From contig JAFYFU010000097.1 of assembly GCA_017543595.1 (NCBI GenBank), forward strand, positions 1 through 55,706: a stretch of 55,706 bases of DNA, read 5' to 3'. A model generated the notes under the pieces. The model did no database searches, was not told the DNA's origin, and was given only the letters and a program-made list of their open reading frames with translations. The translations under genes were made by a program, and so were the position numbers. Below, piece after piece: positions 34,373-41,549 of this stretch; positions within the stretch are counted from its first letter, which is position 1; every line of letters begins with the position of its first letter. This DNA is from Ruminococcus sp. (GTDB lineage: Bacteria > Bacillota > Clostridia > Oscillospirales > Ruminococcaceae).

Positions 34373-34401
34373 ATTATAGCCTATATTTCAGGAATTTGCA
34401 A
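34373..34401 (-). promoter_or_regulatory. Promoter of the candidate small RNA
   Basis: On the minus strand TTGCAA (34401-34396), 17-base spacer, perfect TATAAT (34378-34373). It points into the 34212-34367 stretch, away from the DUF1836 gene. The DNA from 34402 to 34597 is AT-rich and I see no further feature in it. Confidence 0.65.
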
Positions 34402-34597
34402 TAACAGGCTTATTTCAGTTGTAATACAAATCAGTGATATAAGTTACATATTTGTAACAAAATTTAACCTTTTACTGCGTTAAACTGTTTTTTATATATC
34501 TGTGTGAAAATCTGCGAAAATATAAGAAAACACGAAAAAATCAAAGATATACCCAAAAAAATACAGATTTTAGGCTAAAATTATCAAAAGACGATAT

Positions 34598-34626
34598 TTG
34601 CAGTTCGCATGAACTTATGATATAAT
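34598..34626 (+). promoter_or_regulatory. Promoter of the DUF1836 gene
   Basis: TTGCAG (34598-34603), 17-base spacer, perfect TATAAT (34621-34626), about 25 bases before the ribosome site AAAGGAG. Confidence 0.75.
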
Positions 34627-34656
34627 CATTTTATCGTCAGAAAGGAGTTTTTGAAC

Positions 34657-35229
34657 ATGAACAGACTCATACCTGCAACTACCATAAAATACAACGAAAG
34701 TATCAGGAACTCGGCTTTTGACGCTGTTTCTCCCGTACTCGAAGCAACAGGAGGACTTACTCTCTCTCAGCTTTCAAAACTCACAGGGCTGGAAGGTTCA
34801 ACCATTCAGAACTGGATAAAGCGTGGCTGGGTTCCCTCAACAAAAGGGAAAAAATATTCCGAATGCCAGATACTCCGCATACTGCTTATAAATATGCTGA
34901 GAGGTGCTATGAAACTCGAAAATATAATAAAACTTATGACATATATAAACGGTGACGTTGAGGATACTTCCGATGACATAATTGAAGAAACTCTGCTGTA
35001 TAACAGCCTTTGCAGAATTATTTTCACCGTTGAGGAAGAAAGCGCATTCGACAGCAATTCCGTCAGGGAACTTGTTGCCCGTGAAATAGAAAACGCTGCC
35101 GACAGCATCAAGGACGAGCATAAACTCAAAAAAGCCATGTTCGTAATGGTTATGGCTTACAGAAGCGCCTGCATAAAATCCGAAATGGAAGAAGCCCTCT
35201 CGGATATACTTTCGGAAATGGAAACTTAA
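34657..35229 (+). CDS. DUF1836-family MerR-like regulator
   Basis: 190 residues from ATG 34657 (AAAGGAG nine bases upstream; the TTG at 34651 is too close to it). The N-terminal half holds a MerR-like helix-turn-helix: GGLTLSQLSKLTGLEGSTIQ then NWIKRGWVPSTKGKKYSECQ. The rest is helical and acidic, the usual DUF1836 arrangement. Target and signal are unknown. The last 19 codons exist a second time about 500 bases downstream (35671-35733), showing a local rearrangement just after the gene. Confidence 0.88.
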   Translation: MNRLIPATTIKYNESIRNSAFDAVSPVLEATGGLTLSQLSKLTGLEGSTIQNWIKRGWVPSTKGKKYSECQILRILLINMLRGAMKLENIIKLMTYINGDVEDTSDDIIEETLLYNSLCRIIFTVEEESAFDSNSVRELVAREIENAADSIKDEHKLKKAMFVMVMAYRSACIKSEMEEALSDILSEMET

Positions 35230-35231
35230 TT
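35169..35231 (+). repeat. 63-bp direct repeat, left copy (3' end of DUF1836 gene)
   Basis: Covers the last 19 codons and stop of the DUF1836 gene. It matches 35671-35733 at 61 of 63 positions, with an offset of 502 bp. Confidence 0.95.
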
Positions 35232-35247
35232 TAATATGGAGGTACTT

Positions 35248-35655
35248 ATGGTTAAAGAAAAAACAATATTTTGTAAAGATTGTGGACAAAAATTTATACT
35301 TTCGGTAGATGAACAGAATTTTTTTATACAAAAAAATCTTGAATTGCCGAAAAGATGCGAAAATTGTCGCAAATTAAGAAAAAATAACCAAACGGTTAAA
35401 AGAAATTCTTCAAATGCAACACCTTCTATTCCAAACAAAAATAATACTAATTCTGGTAAATTCAACATAAAAGACATAGGTGCTACAATTCCATGGATTA
35501 TTATAGCCATGGTAGTTATGATTCCACTGACGATTGTGCTTGCAATTTTTGTTTTTGCTGCTGCTCATATGACTACTATTTTAGTTGGCGGAGCAATTAT
35601 CATAGCTCTTATCGGTGTTATAGTGTTCATTTTGAAGGAAAGCGATATATTATAG
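35248..35655 (+). CDS. Zinc-ribbon protein with two membrane helices
   Basis: 135 residues from ATG 35248 (GGAGG 5 bases upstream). The N-terminal zinc ribbon has CKDCGQKF and, 21 residues later, CENCRK; this resembles the 'probable zinc-ribbon' domain. A polar Asn/Ser/Lys linker leads to two hydrophobic helices (IPWIIIAMVVMIPLTIVLAI and TTILVGGAIIIALIGVIVFI). Function unknown. Codon choice is markedly more AT-rich and less biased than the neighbours (for example AAT ACT AAT TCT GGT). The gene is flanked by a 63-bp direct repeat, so it looks inserted. Confidence 0.8.
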   Translation: MVKEKTIFCKDCGQKFILSVDEQNFFIQKNLELPKRCENCRKLRKNNQTVKRNSSNATPSIPNKNNTNSGKFNIKDIGATIPWIIIAMVVMIPLTIVLAIFVFAAAHMTTILVGGAIIIALIGVIVFILKESDIL

Positions 35656-35670
35656 TGAAAGCATACAAAG

Positions 35671-35733
35671 CTGTATAAAATCCGAAATGGAAGAAGCCCT
35701 CTCGGATATACTTTCGGAAATGGAAAATTAATT
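35671..35733 (+). repeat. 63-bp direct repeat, right copy (orphan DUF1836 gene tail)
   Basis: Encodes CIKSEMEEALSDILSEMEN followed by TAA in an unbroken frame, but without the rest of the gene. The bases just left of it (GCATACAAAG) still resemble the DUF1836 codons at the equivalent place, then similarity ends. Confidence 0.95.
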
Positions 35734-35766
35734 ATCTTAACATTTTTAAAGAAAAGGTGAATTGCC

Positions 35767-35853
35767 ATGGGAAAGAGAAAAAAACATAAACTTTTTTCAG
35801 ACTTTGATATTGTTGAATTTATAGTTGAATTTATTTTCGGTTTTTTTGACTGA
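35767..35853 (+). CDS. Possible 28-residue peptide
   Basis: ATG 35767 is preceded by AAAAGGTGA at 7-base spacing. The peptide begins MGKRKKHKLF and continues SDFDIVEFIVEFIFGFFD to TGA: a basic head and an amphipathic, phenylalanine-rich helix. It is followed by several hairpins and a terminator. It could be a real small membrane-active or regulatory peptide, or a chance frame; the ribosome site and the head-tail composition favour real. Confidence 0.45.
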   Translation: MGKRKKHKLFSDFDIVEFIVEFIFGFFD

Positions 35854-35931
35854 AAACTCATCTGTTAATATAGGGGAATTTTAGGGGAAACGGGCAGACA
35901 GACCCGTGAAAAGGCTTTGGGGAAAGCCGAA

Positions 35932-35961
35932 AAAACGCAGTCTTTTGACTGCGTTTTTTAT
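35932..35961. terminator. Bidirectional terminator between the DUF1836 region and tsaD
   Basis: AAAACGCAGTC TTTT GACTGCGTTTT: an 11-bp perfect stem with A-tract before and TT after, working on either strand. Two extra hairpins precede it on the plus strand: ACGGG...CCCGT (35890-35906) and GGCTTT GGGG AAAGCC (35913-35928). Confidence 0.85.
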
Positions 35962-35971
35962 TAATATAAAT

Positions 35972-36985
35972 TTATAATTCCGAATTTATCGACAGGCTTG
36001 CTATTGCGTTAAGGCTTTCATCAGCGGTTATCCCCGCAAGGAAATTATAACTTCCCTGACAGGCTATCATTGCACCATTGTCTCCGCACAAGGATTTTTC
36101 AGGCATATAAAACTCAAAGCCGTTTTTCCCACAAGCCTCCGACAAAGCCTCACGCACTCCCGTATTTGTTGAAACACCGCCCGCAAGGGCGATTTTTTTA
36201 TACCCTAATGTTTTTGCGGCATTTATTGTTTTTTCGGTGAGTATATCCGATATGGCTTTCTGTATGCTTGCCGACAAATCATTTGTATCAAGCTTTATAT
36301 TTTTCTGTTCCGCATTGTGTATCATGTTAATAACAGAAGTTTTAAGCCCCGAAAAACTGAAATCAAATTCATTTCCCGCAACAGACGGGTGAGGAAGCTT
36401 AAATTTTGAAGAATCCCCGTTCTTTGAGGCATTGTCTATATGAACTCCTCCCGGATAGGGAAATCCCATAGCCCTTGCACATTTGTCAAAACATTCGCCT
36501 GCGGCATCATCACGGGTGCGCCCCACAACACGAAATTCCGTATAGGATAAAACTTCAATTATATGGCTGTGTCCGCCGCTTGCAACTATGCACAAATAAG
36601 GCGGTTCAAGATTTTTGTGTGTGAGATAGTTTGTAGCTATATGACCTGCTATGTGATGCACGGGGATAAGGGGCTTGTTGCAAGCCATTGCAAGAGATTT
36701 CGCAAAACTTACTCCCACAAGCAAAGCACCTATCAAGCCGGGGGCATAGGTAACGGCTATTCCGTCAAGGTCGTCAAGAGTTACTTTTGCGTCATCGAGG
36801 GCTTTTCTTACAACTCCGAGGATATTTTCGCAGTGCCGTCTTGAAGCTATTTCGGGGACAACTCCGCCGTATTTTCTGTGTTCTTCAATCTGTGTGGAGA
36901 TAACCGAGGAAAGAATCTCACGGCAGTCCTTCACAACGCTTGCGGCGGTTTCGTCACAAGAACTTTCTATTCCGAGTATAAGCAT
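35972..36985 (-). CDS. tsaD: tRNA N6-adenosine threonylcarbamoyltransferase TsaD
   Basis: 337 residues, normal length. It transfers threonylcarbamoyl to A37 of ANN-decoding tRNAs. Motifs: LGIESSCDETAASVV at the N-terminus, YAPGLIGALLVG, metal-binding HHIAGH with His111 and His115, GGHSHI, GRTRDDAAGECFDKCAR and the ASP-fold ending GGVSTNTGVREAL and DNGAMIA. It follows rimI by one base, the common rimI-tsaD pairing; tsaB and tsaE are not in the window. Confidence 0.97.
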   Translation of the reverse strand: MLILGIESSCDETAASVVKDCREILSSVISTQIEEHRKYGGVVPEIASRRHCENILGVVRKALDDAKVTLDDLDGIAVTYAPGLIGALLVGVSFAKSLAMACNKPLIPVHHIAGHIATNYLTHKNLEPPYLCIVASGGHSHIIEVLSYTEFRVVGRTRDDAAGECFDKCARAMGFPYPGGVHIDNASKNGDSSKFKLPHPSVAGNEFDFSFSGLKTSVINMIHNAEQKNIKLDTNDLSASIQKAISDILTEKTINAAKTLGYKKIALAGGVSTNTGVREALSEACGKNGFEFYMPEKSLCGDNGAMIACQGSYNFLAGITADESLNAIASLSINSEL

Positions 36986-36986
36986 A

Positions 36987-37445
36987 TTATTTCATTCTCT
37001 TTCTCATAACTATTGCATTTTCAGTGGGATTTGAATAAAAGTTTTTCCTTACGGAAAGCCTTTCAAAACCGCATTTTTCATATAATTTTATTGCAGGGGT
37101 ATTACTCTCACGGACTTCAAGAAAAATTTCCTCCGTGTCATGGGGTATCTGCAATTCAAAAATCTGCATGAGACATTCGGCTATATGTTTTCTGCGGTAA
37201 TCGGGGTGTACGGCAACGCTTGTTATATCAGCCTCACCGCCTGCGAAATATCCGCATATAAGACCTGCCATTCTTCCCGATGAGGAACAGCACAGGACAA
37301 TTCCGTTTTCCTTTTCGGCTTCAGACCTGAAAGAATCCGCAGACCAGCCGTCCTCGCCGATACAAAGCTTATCGAGTTCCGAAAGCCTTTCATAAATCTG
37401 ATTATCGCTTTCGGGGATAACATAATAAAACATACTTTCTTCCAT
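36987..37445 (-). CDS. rimI: GNAT acetyltransferase RimI (ribosomal protein S18 N-acetyltransferase)
   Basis: 152 residues from ATG 37445; starts at 37463 (overlapping the glycosyltransferase gene) and 37433 are alternatives. The acetyl-CoA pyrophosphate loop is VAVHPDYRRKHIAECLM, and the terminal segment EVRESNTPAIKLYEKCGF is the GNAT/RimI signature. RimI acetylates the N-terminal alanine of S18 and perhaps other proteins. In Q/R-x-x-G/A terms the loop reads RRKHIA, a normal variant. Located between a glycosyltransferase and tsaD. Confidence 0.9.
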   Translation of the reverse strand: MEESMFYYVIPESDNQIYERLSELDKLCIGEDGWSADSFRSEAEKENGIVLCCSSSGRMAGLICGYFAGGEADITSVAVHPDYRRKHIAECLMQIFELQIPHDTEEIFLEVRESNTPAIKLYEKCGFERLSVRKNFYSNPTENAIVMRKRMK

Positions 37446-37446
37446 A

Positions 37447-39846
37447 TTACACCACATTCGCAATCATCAACGCATCAGCCGACAAATTATCTTTTTCCGA
37501 AATTACCCTCAGATTGAAAACACACTGCTGTTTAAAGGGGAGTGTAACAACGGGGAGCATAAATTCGGAAGTTTTTATATCTGTCTCATGTTTTGCAACG
37601 GCTGAAATATTATTTCCGTTCTCATCGGAAAACCAGTACATAAGCAGGAGATTTTTCGATTTTCCGAGAAATTTTATCGGTATTCTTGTCCAGCCCGAAT
37701 TTCTGAAAATTATATATTCAGGGGCATTTATTGTTATATTTTCGTCCTGACGGTTAATCACAAAGGACGGCATTTCCCTGTATTGCAGGAGATATCCCTC
37801 GCAGTAGGAATAATATACTTCCCTGTCGAGAATCTGCTGATTAAGTTCCTCGGAATATCTCATAATTTTTATCTGATTTTCCTCAATGGTATTTTCGTTG
37901 AGTTCATCGCTCAGACCGTGAAATACTCTGCCTTTTTCGTAGAGTACGCTGTAATGGTTTTCAAAAAGAAATTCTTTCGGCTTGACATATATATCCCAGT
38001 CGCTTCTTGCGCCCGGCCAGCCCATTGAAACATATGGAACAGTTTCAAACATATCGGGATATGTTCCTATTCCGTAATTGAAATAACTGCACCATTCGCA
38101 AAGCCCCTGCGAAATTATTTCGGGATATTTACCTGTCATTTCGTTGAATATTCTCTTGTCTATGACCTGTGGCTGATGTGAGGAATACATCATTGTCGGG
38201 TAATTGTTTTTACTGAGAAATTCACAGCTTTTTTTCATGCTTACATCAAAAGATGTGGGATTTCCGTAAGTACCCTGCCATTCGTTCAGGTCATAGCAGT
38301 AATAGGCGAGATATTTTCCGTCTTTTATGAAATTTTCCTGTTTTATGGTTCTGAGCGGTCTGTAATCGTCATCTGTCATTATGAAAACATCATCTATAAC
38401 GGGATTTTTCATGGCAAGACAGCGCAGATAGAAATTTCTTGTTGAATGGTCATCGGGGAGAGGATTTCCGTTGAGGATTTCGCTGTCCGTCAGGAATTTC
38501 ATTTCAAGTCTGCCGTTATATAATTTTTTAAGTTCCTCAACATTTTTATCGGGAGTACATAAAACTATTTCTTTTATAAACGGCATGAATTTCTCTATAT
38601 ACGGGAGAGTTGCGAGTATATCGTCATTTCTTGCGGTAAGACAGACAAGCTGTTTTATATTTGTGTTTTCGGGGACGGATTCTGCATTTTCGCTAACTGA
38701 CATTACAGCATTTTCCATAGCCTGTGCGGACTGATTCCAAGTGAACGGCACAAATTTTCCGACTTTTTCTTTCAGTGCCTTGTAAGCGTTTTCGTCATCT
38801 GCGATTCTGCTCACGCATTTTATAAAGTCGTCCTTGTCGTTCGGATTGAAATATTCAGCCATATCGCCTGCGACTTCATGCAGTACGCCTATATCGGAGG
38901 CTATAACGGGAGTCCCCCTCTGGAAAGCCTCTATGACGGGAAGTCCGAATCCCTCGTTGAAAGTCGGGAAAGCAACCGCAAAGGCATTTTTATAGAGCAT
39001 ATCTATTGTTGCGTCATTGGGCTTTTCCACGAAAAACAGGCTTTTATTGAACAGGTGGTGAGTTTTTATTCTCTTTTCGAGCTTTTCAACATTCCAGCCT
39101 ATGCGCCCCGCAAAAATAACTTTTATGCCTTTTTGGGCAAGACCGTTTTCAAGTGCATCTATAACAAGACTGTGATTCTTTCGGGGTTCGATAGTTCCCA
39201 CCATGAGAATATATTTGCAGTTTTCGGCAATTTCGGCAACTTTTTTATCGGAAACTTCTGTCGGGTCATTGGTCTTTTTTGCGAAATCGCTTCCAAGCGG
39301 AACGACAATGGTTTTCTTGCGTTTGGCACTGAGTTTGTCGGTAAGTTCATTAAGGGCTTTTACGGTTGCGTCTGCGGAAGTTATAATCAAATCCGCATAT
39401 TTTATATTTGCGCCCGTGTAAATCATGAAATTCATGGCAGTATTTTCATGGCAGAACTGCGGGTGAGTTATCGGTATCAGGTCATAAAGCTGAGTGACTA
39501 TTTTAACGCCGTTCTGTTTGAGAACAGGAAATAAATAACTGCGTTTTACCCTGCTGTTCCAAACGCTGTCTATATCGAAAAATACCGCACCCGAAGGAAT
39601 GTCACGGGGTTCGATTTTTTCGACTGTAACGGCACTTCCACGGTTTCCTTTGCCGTGTGCGAAATAGTCATAGAATTTTTTGTTGTCTATCTTTCTGTAC
39701 ACATTTCTTACATGAGAATATGTCATAAGGACGAGTTCATTTTTTCCGCTTTCCAACATTCTCACGACTATTTCTTTCACAACACGCTGTATACCCGTGA
39801 GGAAATCAACAGCCATAAGATTTGAAAGGTCTATATATATTTTCAT
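37447..39846 (-). CDS. Two-domain glycosyltransferase: GT4 plus a second GT-A-like domain
   Basis: 799 residues. Residues 1 to about 380 are a GT-B retaining glycosyltransferase of the GT4 type: DLSNLMAVDFLTGIQRVVKE, LMVGTIEPRKNHSLVIDALE at about 214-233, and the E-x7-E element EGFGLPVIE at 298-306. After a linker, residues about 398-700 form a separate domain with an acidic MTDDDY at 490-495, compatible with a nucleotide-sugar/metal DXD site, and WQGTYGNPTSFD and YPDMFETVPYVSMGWPG downstream. The C-terminal 100 residues look beta-rich. Joint action on a surface polysaccharide or glycoprotein is inferred. Acceptor unknown. It follows a DUF4214-like gene by 13 bases. Confidence 0.85.
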   Translation of the reverse strand: MKIYIDLSNLMAVDFLTGIQRVVKEIVVRMLESGKNELVLMTYSHVRNVYRKIDNKKFYDYFAHGKGNRGSAVTVEKIEPRDIPSGAVFFDIDSVWNSRVKRSYLFPVLKQNGVKIVTQLYDLIPITHPQFCHENTAMNFMIYTGANIKYADLIITSADATVKALNELTDKLSAKRKKTIVVPLGSDFAKKTNDPTEVSDKKVAEIAENCKYILMVGTIEPRKNHSLVIDALENGLAQKGIKVIFAGRIGWNVEKLEKRIKTHHLFNKSLFFVEKPNDATIDMLYKNAFAVAFPTFNEGFGLPVIEAFQRGTPVIASDIGVLHEVAGDMAEYFNPNDKDDFIKCVSRIADDENAYKALKEKVGKFVPFTWNQSAQAMENAVMSVSENAESVPENTNIKQLVCLTARNDDILATLPYIEKFMPFIKEIVLCTPDKNVEELKKLYNGRLEMKFLTDSEILNGNPLPDDHSTRNFYLRCLAMKNPVIDDVFIMTDDDYRPLRTIKQENFIKDGKYLAYYCYDLNEWQGTYGNPTSFDVSMKKSCEFLSKNNYPTMMYSSHQPQVIDKRIFNEMTGKYPEIISQGLCEWCSYFNYGIGTYPDMFETVPYVSMGWPGARSDWDIYVKPKEFLFENHYSVLYEKGRVFHGLSDELNENTIEENQIKIMRYSEELNQQILDREVYYSYCEGYLLQYREMPSFVINRQDENITINAPEYIIFRNSGWTRIPIKFLGKSKNLLLMYWFSDENGNNISAVAKHETDIKTSEFMLPVVTLPFKQQCVFNLRVISEKDNLSADALMIANVV

Positions 39847-39859
39847 ATTTGTTATCCTT

Positions 39860-40348
39860 TCAGTCCACGCCCATAATTTTCTTTGCGGCTTTTTTCATGG
39901 GGGCGGGCATTTTTCTGTACATATTCATAAGTTTTTCGGGCATGGTCACGGCAGAAGCCTTTTTAATGCCCTCTATACTTCCTCCGAAAGCGTTTTTCTC
40001 GGAGTATATATTATTTTTTACTTTTATTCTTGTATTTGCAAATTCGGCAGACCTGAGAATACTTCTTGTGACAAGTTTCTGAAATTCGGGGGCGGGCAGA
40101 TTAATTCTCTCCTCCCATGATTTTTTTGCATTGTCGTCTATATTTCTCTGCAAGAGTATTCTGTAAGCGGTTTCAAGAAATATTTCGTTGTCGGTTATTT
40201 CGGCAAGTTCGGAAATGTCCACATAAACAGGATTTGAAGATGCAATTTTCCCGTAGCATATTTCTGACATCTGAAATTTTCCGCCTGCGTTTTCCATATT
40301 TTTGCTGACTATATCATATATATCCGTATAGATATTCATATTATCCAT
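39860..40348 (-). CDS. DUF4214-like protein next to glycosyltransferase
   Basis: 162 residues from ATG 40348 (CGGTGA upstream); neighbouring ATGs at 40354 and 40339 are possible. The middle reads EIFLETAYRILLQRNIDDNA then KKSWEERI and LVTRSILRSAEFANTRI, the pattern of DUF4214 (F-x-x-x-Y-R-x-x-L-x-R-x-x-D ... S-x-EF). This domain often accompanies sugar-active or S-layer-associated proteins and may be a glycosylation adaptor. The C-terminus is basic (MYRKMPAPMKKAAKKIMG). First gene of the operon with the two-domain glycosyltransferase. Confidence 0.78.
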   Translation of the reverse strand: MDNMNIYTDIYDIVSKNMENAGGKFQMSEICYGKIASSNPVYVDISELAEITDNEIFLETAYRILLQRNIDDNAKKSWEERINLPAPEFQKLVTRSILRSAEFANTRIKVKNNIYSEKNAFGGSIEGIKKASAVTMPEKLMNMYRKMPAPMKKAAKKIMGVD

Positions 40349-40394
40349 TGACATCACCGTTTCAAATAATGATACCGCACAAGCGGTTAATTTT

Positions 40395-40423
40395 ATTATA
40401 TCTTATATATTTCATCTTGTCAA
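40395..40423 (-). promoter_or_regulatory. Promoter of the DUF4214-glycosyltransferase-rimI-tsaD operon
   Basis: On the minus strand perfect TTGACA (40423-40418), 17-base spacer, perfect TATAAT (40400-40395). A short ACCGC..GCGGT dyad lies between the predicted start and the first gene. Confidence 0.82.
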
Positions 40424-40519
40424 GTTGCAATTCATTATATTTTCAAGGCTTTAAGGGGTCTGATTTTATGATTGTCACAAAAAACGCCGTTGTTATTCCA
40501 TATAAAATCAATATTTAAC

Positions 40520-40554
40520 AAAAAACCCGAAAACAGCAGCGGACTGTTTTCGGG
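40520..40554 (-). terminator. Terminator of the 11-gene operon
   Basis: On the minus strand CCCGAAAACAG, a 7-base loop, CTGTTTTCGGG, then TTTTTTG: an 11-bp perfect stem (40554-40526) directly after the DtxR-like gene. Confidence 0.88.
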
Positions 40555-40560
40555 ATTCTT

Positions 40561-40941
40561 CTATCTTTTGCGGATTGTCCGCTTTACAAGGTGCTTTAAT
40601 CTCTCGCAGGTATCGTTTGGAAAATCCGTCAGGAACAATATGGTCTGCGAATGTGCTTCCTCCGCAGGGAGTTTAAGAAAATTATGGAAAAACATATATA
40701 CTTCGTTGAAATTTGAGAATATTTTATTGACTGCTTCAATACCTTCGGGGGTAAGTACCACGCTGTTGCAGAAATCCTCATATACAAGCCCTGAATTTGC
40801 AAGACATCTCAGCATTTTGCTGACGCTTGGTCTTGAAACACCGAGATGACGGGATATGCTCACGCATTTAACATATTCGTCCTTGTCGGAAAGTTCCTTT
40901 ATCGCTATGAGATATTTTATCTGTCCTGCACAATGTTTCAT
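40561..40941 (-). CDS. DtxR/MntR-like transcriptional regulator lacking the metal-site residues
   Basis: 126 residues, ATG with AAGGAGG upstream. The winged helix is of the DtxR/MntR kind: CVSISRHLGVSRPSVSKMLR then CLANSGLVYEDFCNSVVLTP and EGIEAVNKI. The second half still resembles the dimerisation domain (FFHNFLKLPAEEAHSQTILF). However, when laid against Bacillus MntR, the metal ligands Asp8, Glu11, His77, Glu99, Glu102 and His103 all appear replaced. It is probably a metal-independent derivative. It is the last gene of the long operon, 23 bases after pgsA. Confidence 0.72.
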   Translation of the reverse strand: MKHCAGQIKYLIAIKELSDKDEYVKCVSISRHLGVSRPSVSKMLRCLANSGLVYEDFCNSVVLTPEGIEAVNKIFSNFNEVYMFFHNFLKLPAEEAHSQTILFLTDFPNDTCERLKHLVKRTIRKR

Positions 40942-40964
40942 AAATCCCTCCTTATGAATTAAAT

Positions 40965-41549
40965 TTATTTATCCGAATCAATAAGATGCCAGTAGCCTTT
41001 AAGGTATACTGCGCCAGAAATAACCGTCAATGCTGTTGATATCCATATCAGTACGGGAATAACCATGTTATCGACAGTATCCGTAAGACCTGCGGGAAGT
41101 CCGAAACTGAAATCATAGCACACACTCAGCCACAAAAGCGCAAATATTATTGCTATCATCGTAAAGGCTGTTTTGAGTTTTCCCCATATGCCTGCGGCAA
41201 CTACTATTCCGCTGTCAGCCGCAAGAAGTCTGAGTCCCGAAACCATAAATTCCCTTGCGGTTATTATGACAAGCGGTACTGCGCCCATTCTTATTTCAGG
41301 CAGTTCCACAAATACCGCAAGTGCGGAAATTACAAGGACTTTATCCGCAAGCGGGTCAAGAAATTTTCCGAAATTCGTTATAAGATTCCGTTTCCTTGCA
41401 ATACTTCCGTCAAGTGCATCTGTTATTGCCGCCGCCGAAAATATCAGAAGTGCTATAAGATAATGAAACGCAAATTTCCAGTATATGAACATCAGAAAGA
41501 AGGGTATAAGAAATACTCTTAAAAGTGTGAGTTTATTCGGCAGATTCAT
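40965..41549 (-). CDS. pgsA: CDP-diacylglycerol-glycerol-3-phosphate 3-phosphatidyltransferase
   Basis: 194 residues, an integral membrane enzyme making phosphatidylglycerol-phosphate, the first step to phosphatidylglycerol and cardiolipin. The CDP-alcohol phosphotransferase motif is complete: DALDGSIARKRNLITNFGKF then LDPLADK, with D-G-x2-A-R, G and D-x3-D. The N-terminal MNLPNKLTLLRVFLIPFF is typical. Its start overlaps the end of rimO by 17 bases, and no separate promoter is seen. Confidence 0.95.
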   Translation of the reverse strand: MNLPNKLTLLRVFLIPFFLMFIYWKFAFHYLIALLIFSAAAITDALDGSIARKRNLITNFGKFLDPLADKVLVISALAVFVELPEIRMGAVPLVIITAREFMVSGLRLLAADSGIVVAAGIWGKLKTAFTMIAIIFALLWLSVCYDFSFGLPAGLTDTVDNMVIPVLIWISTALTVISGAVYLKGYWHLIDSDK

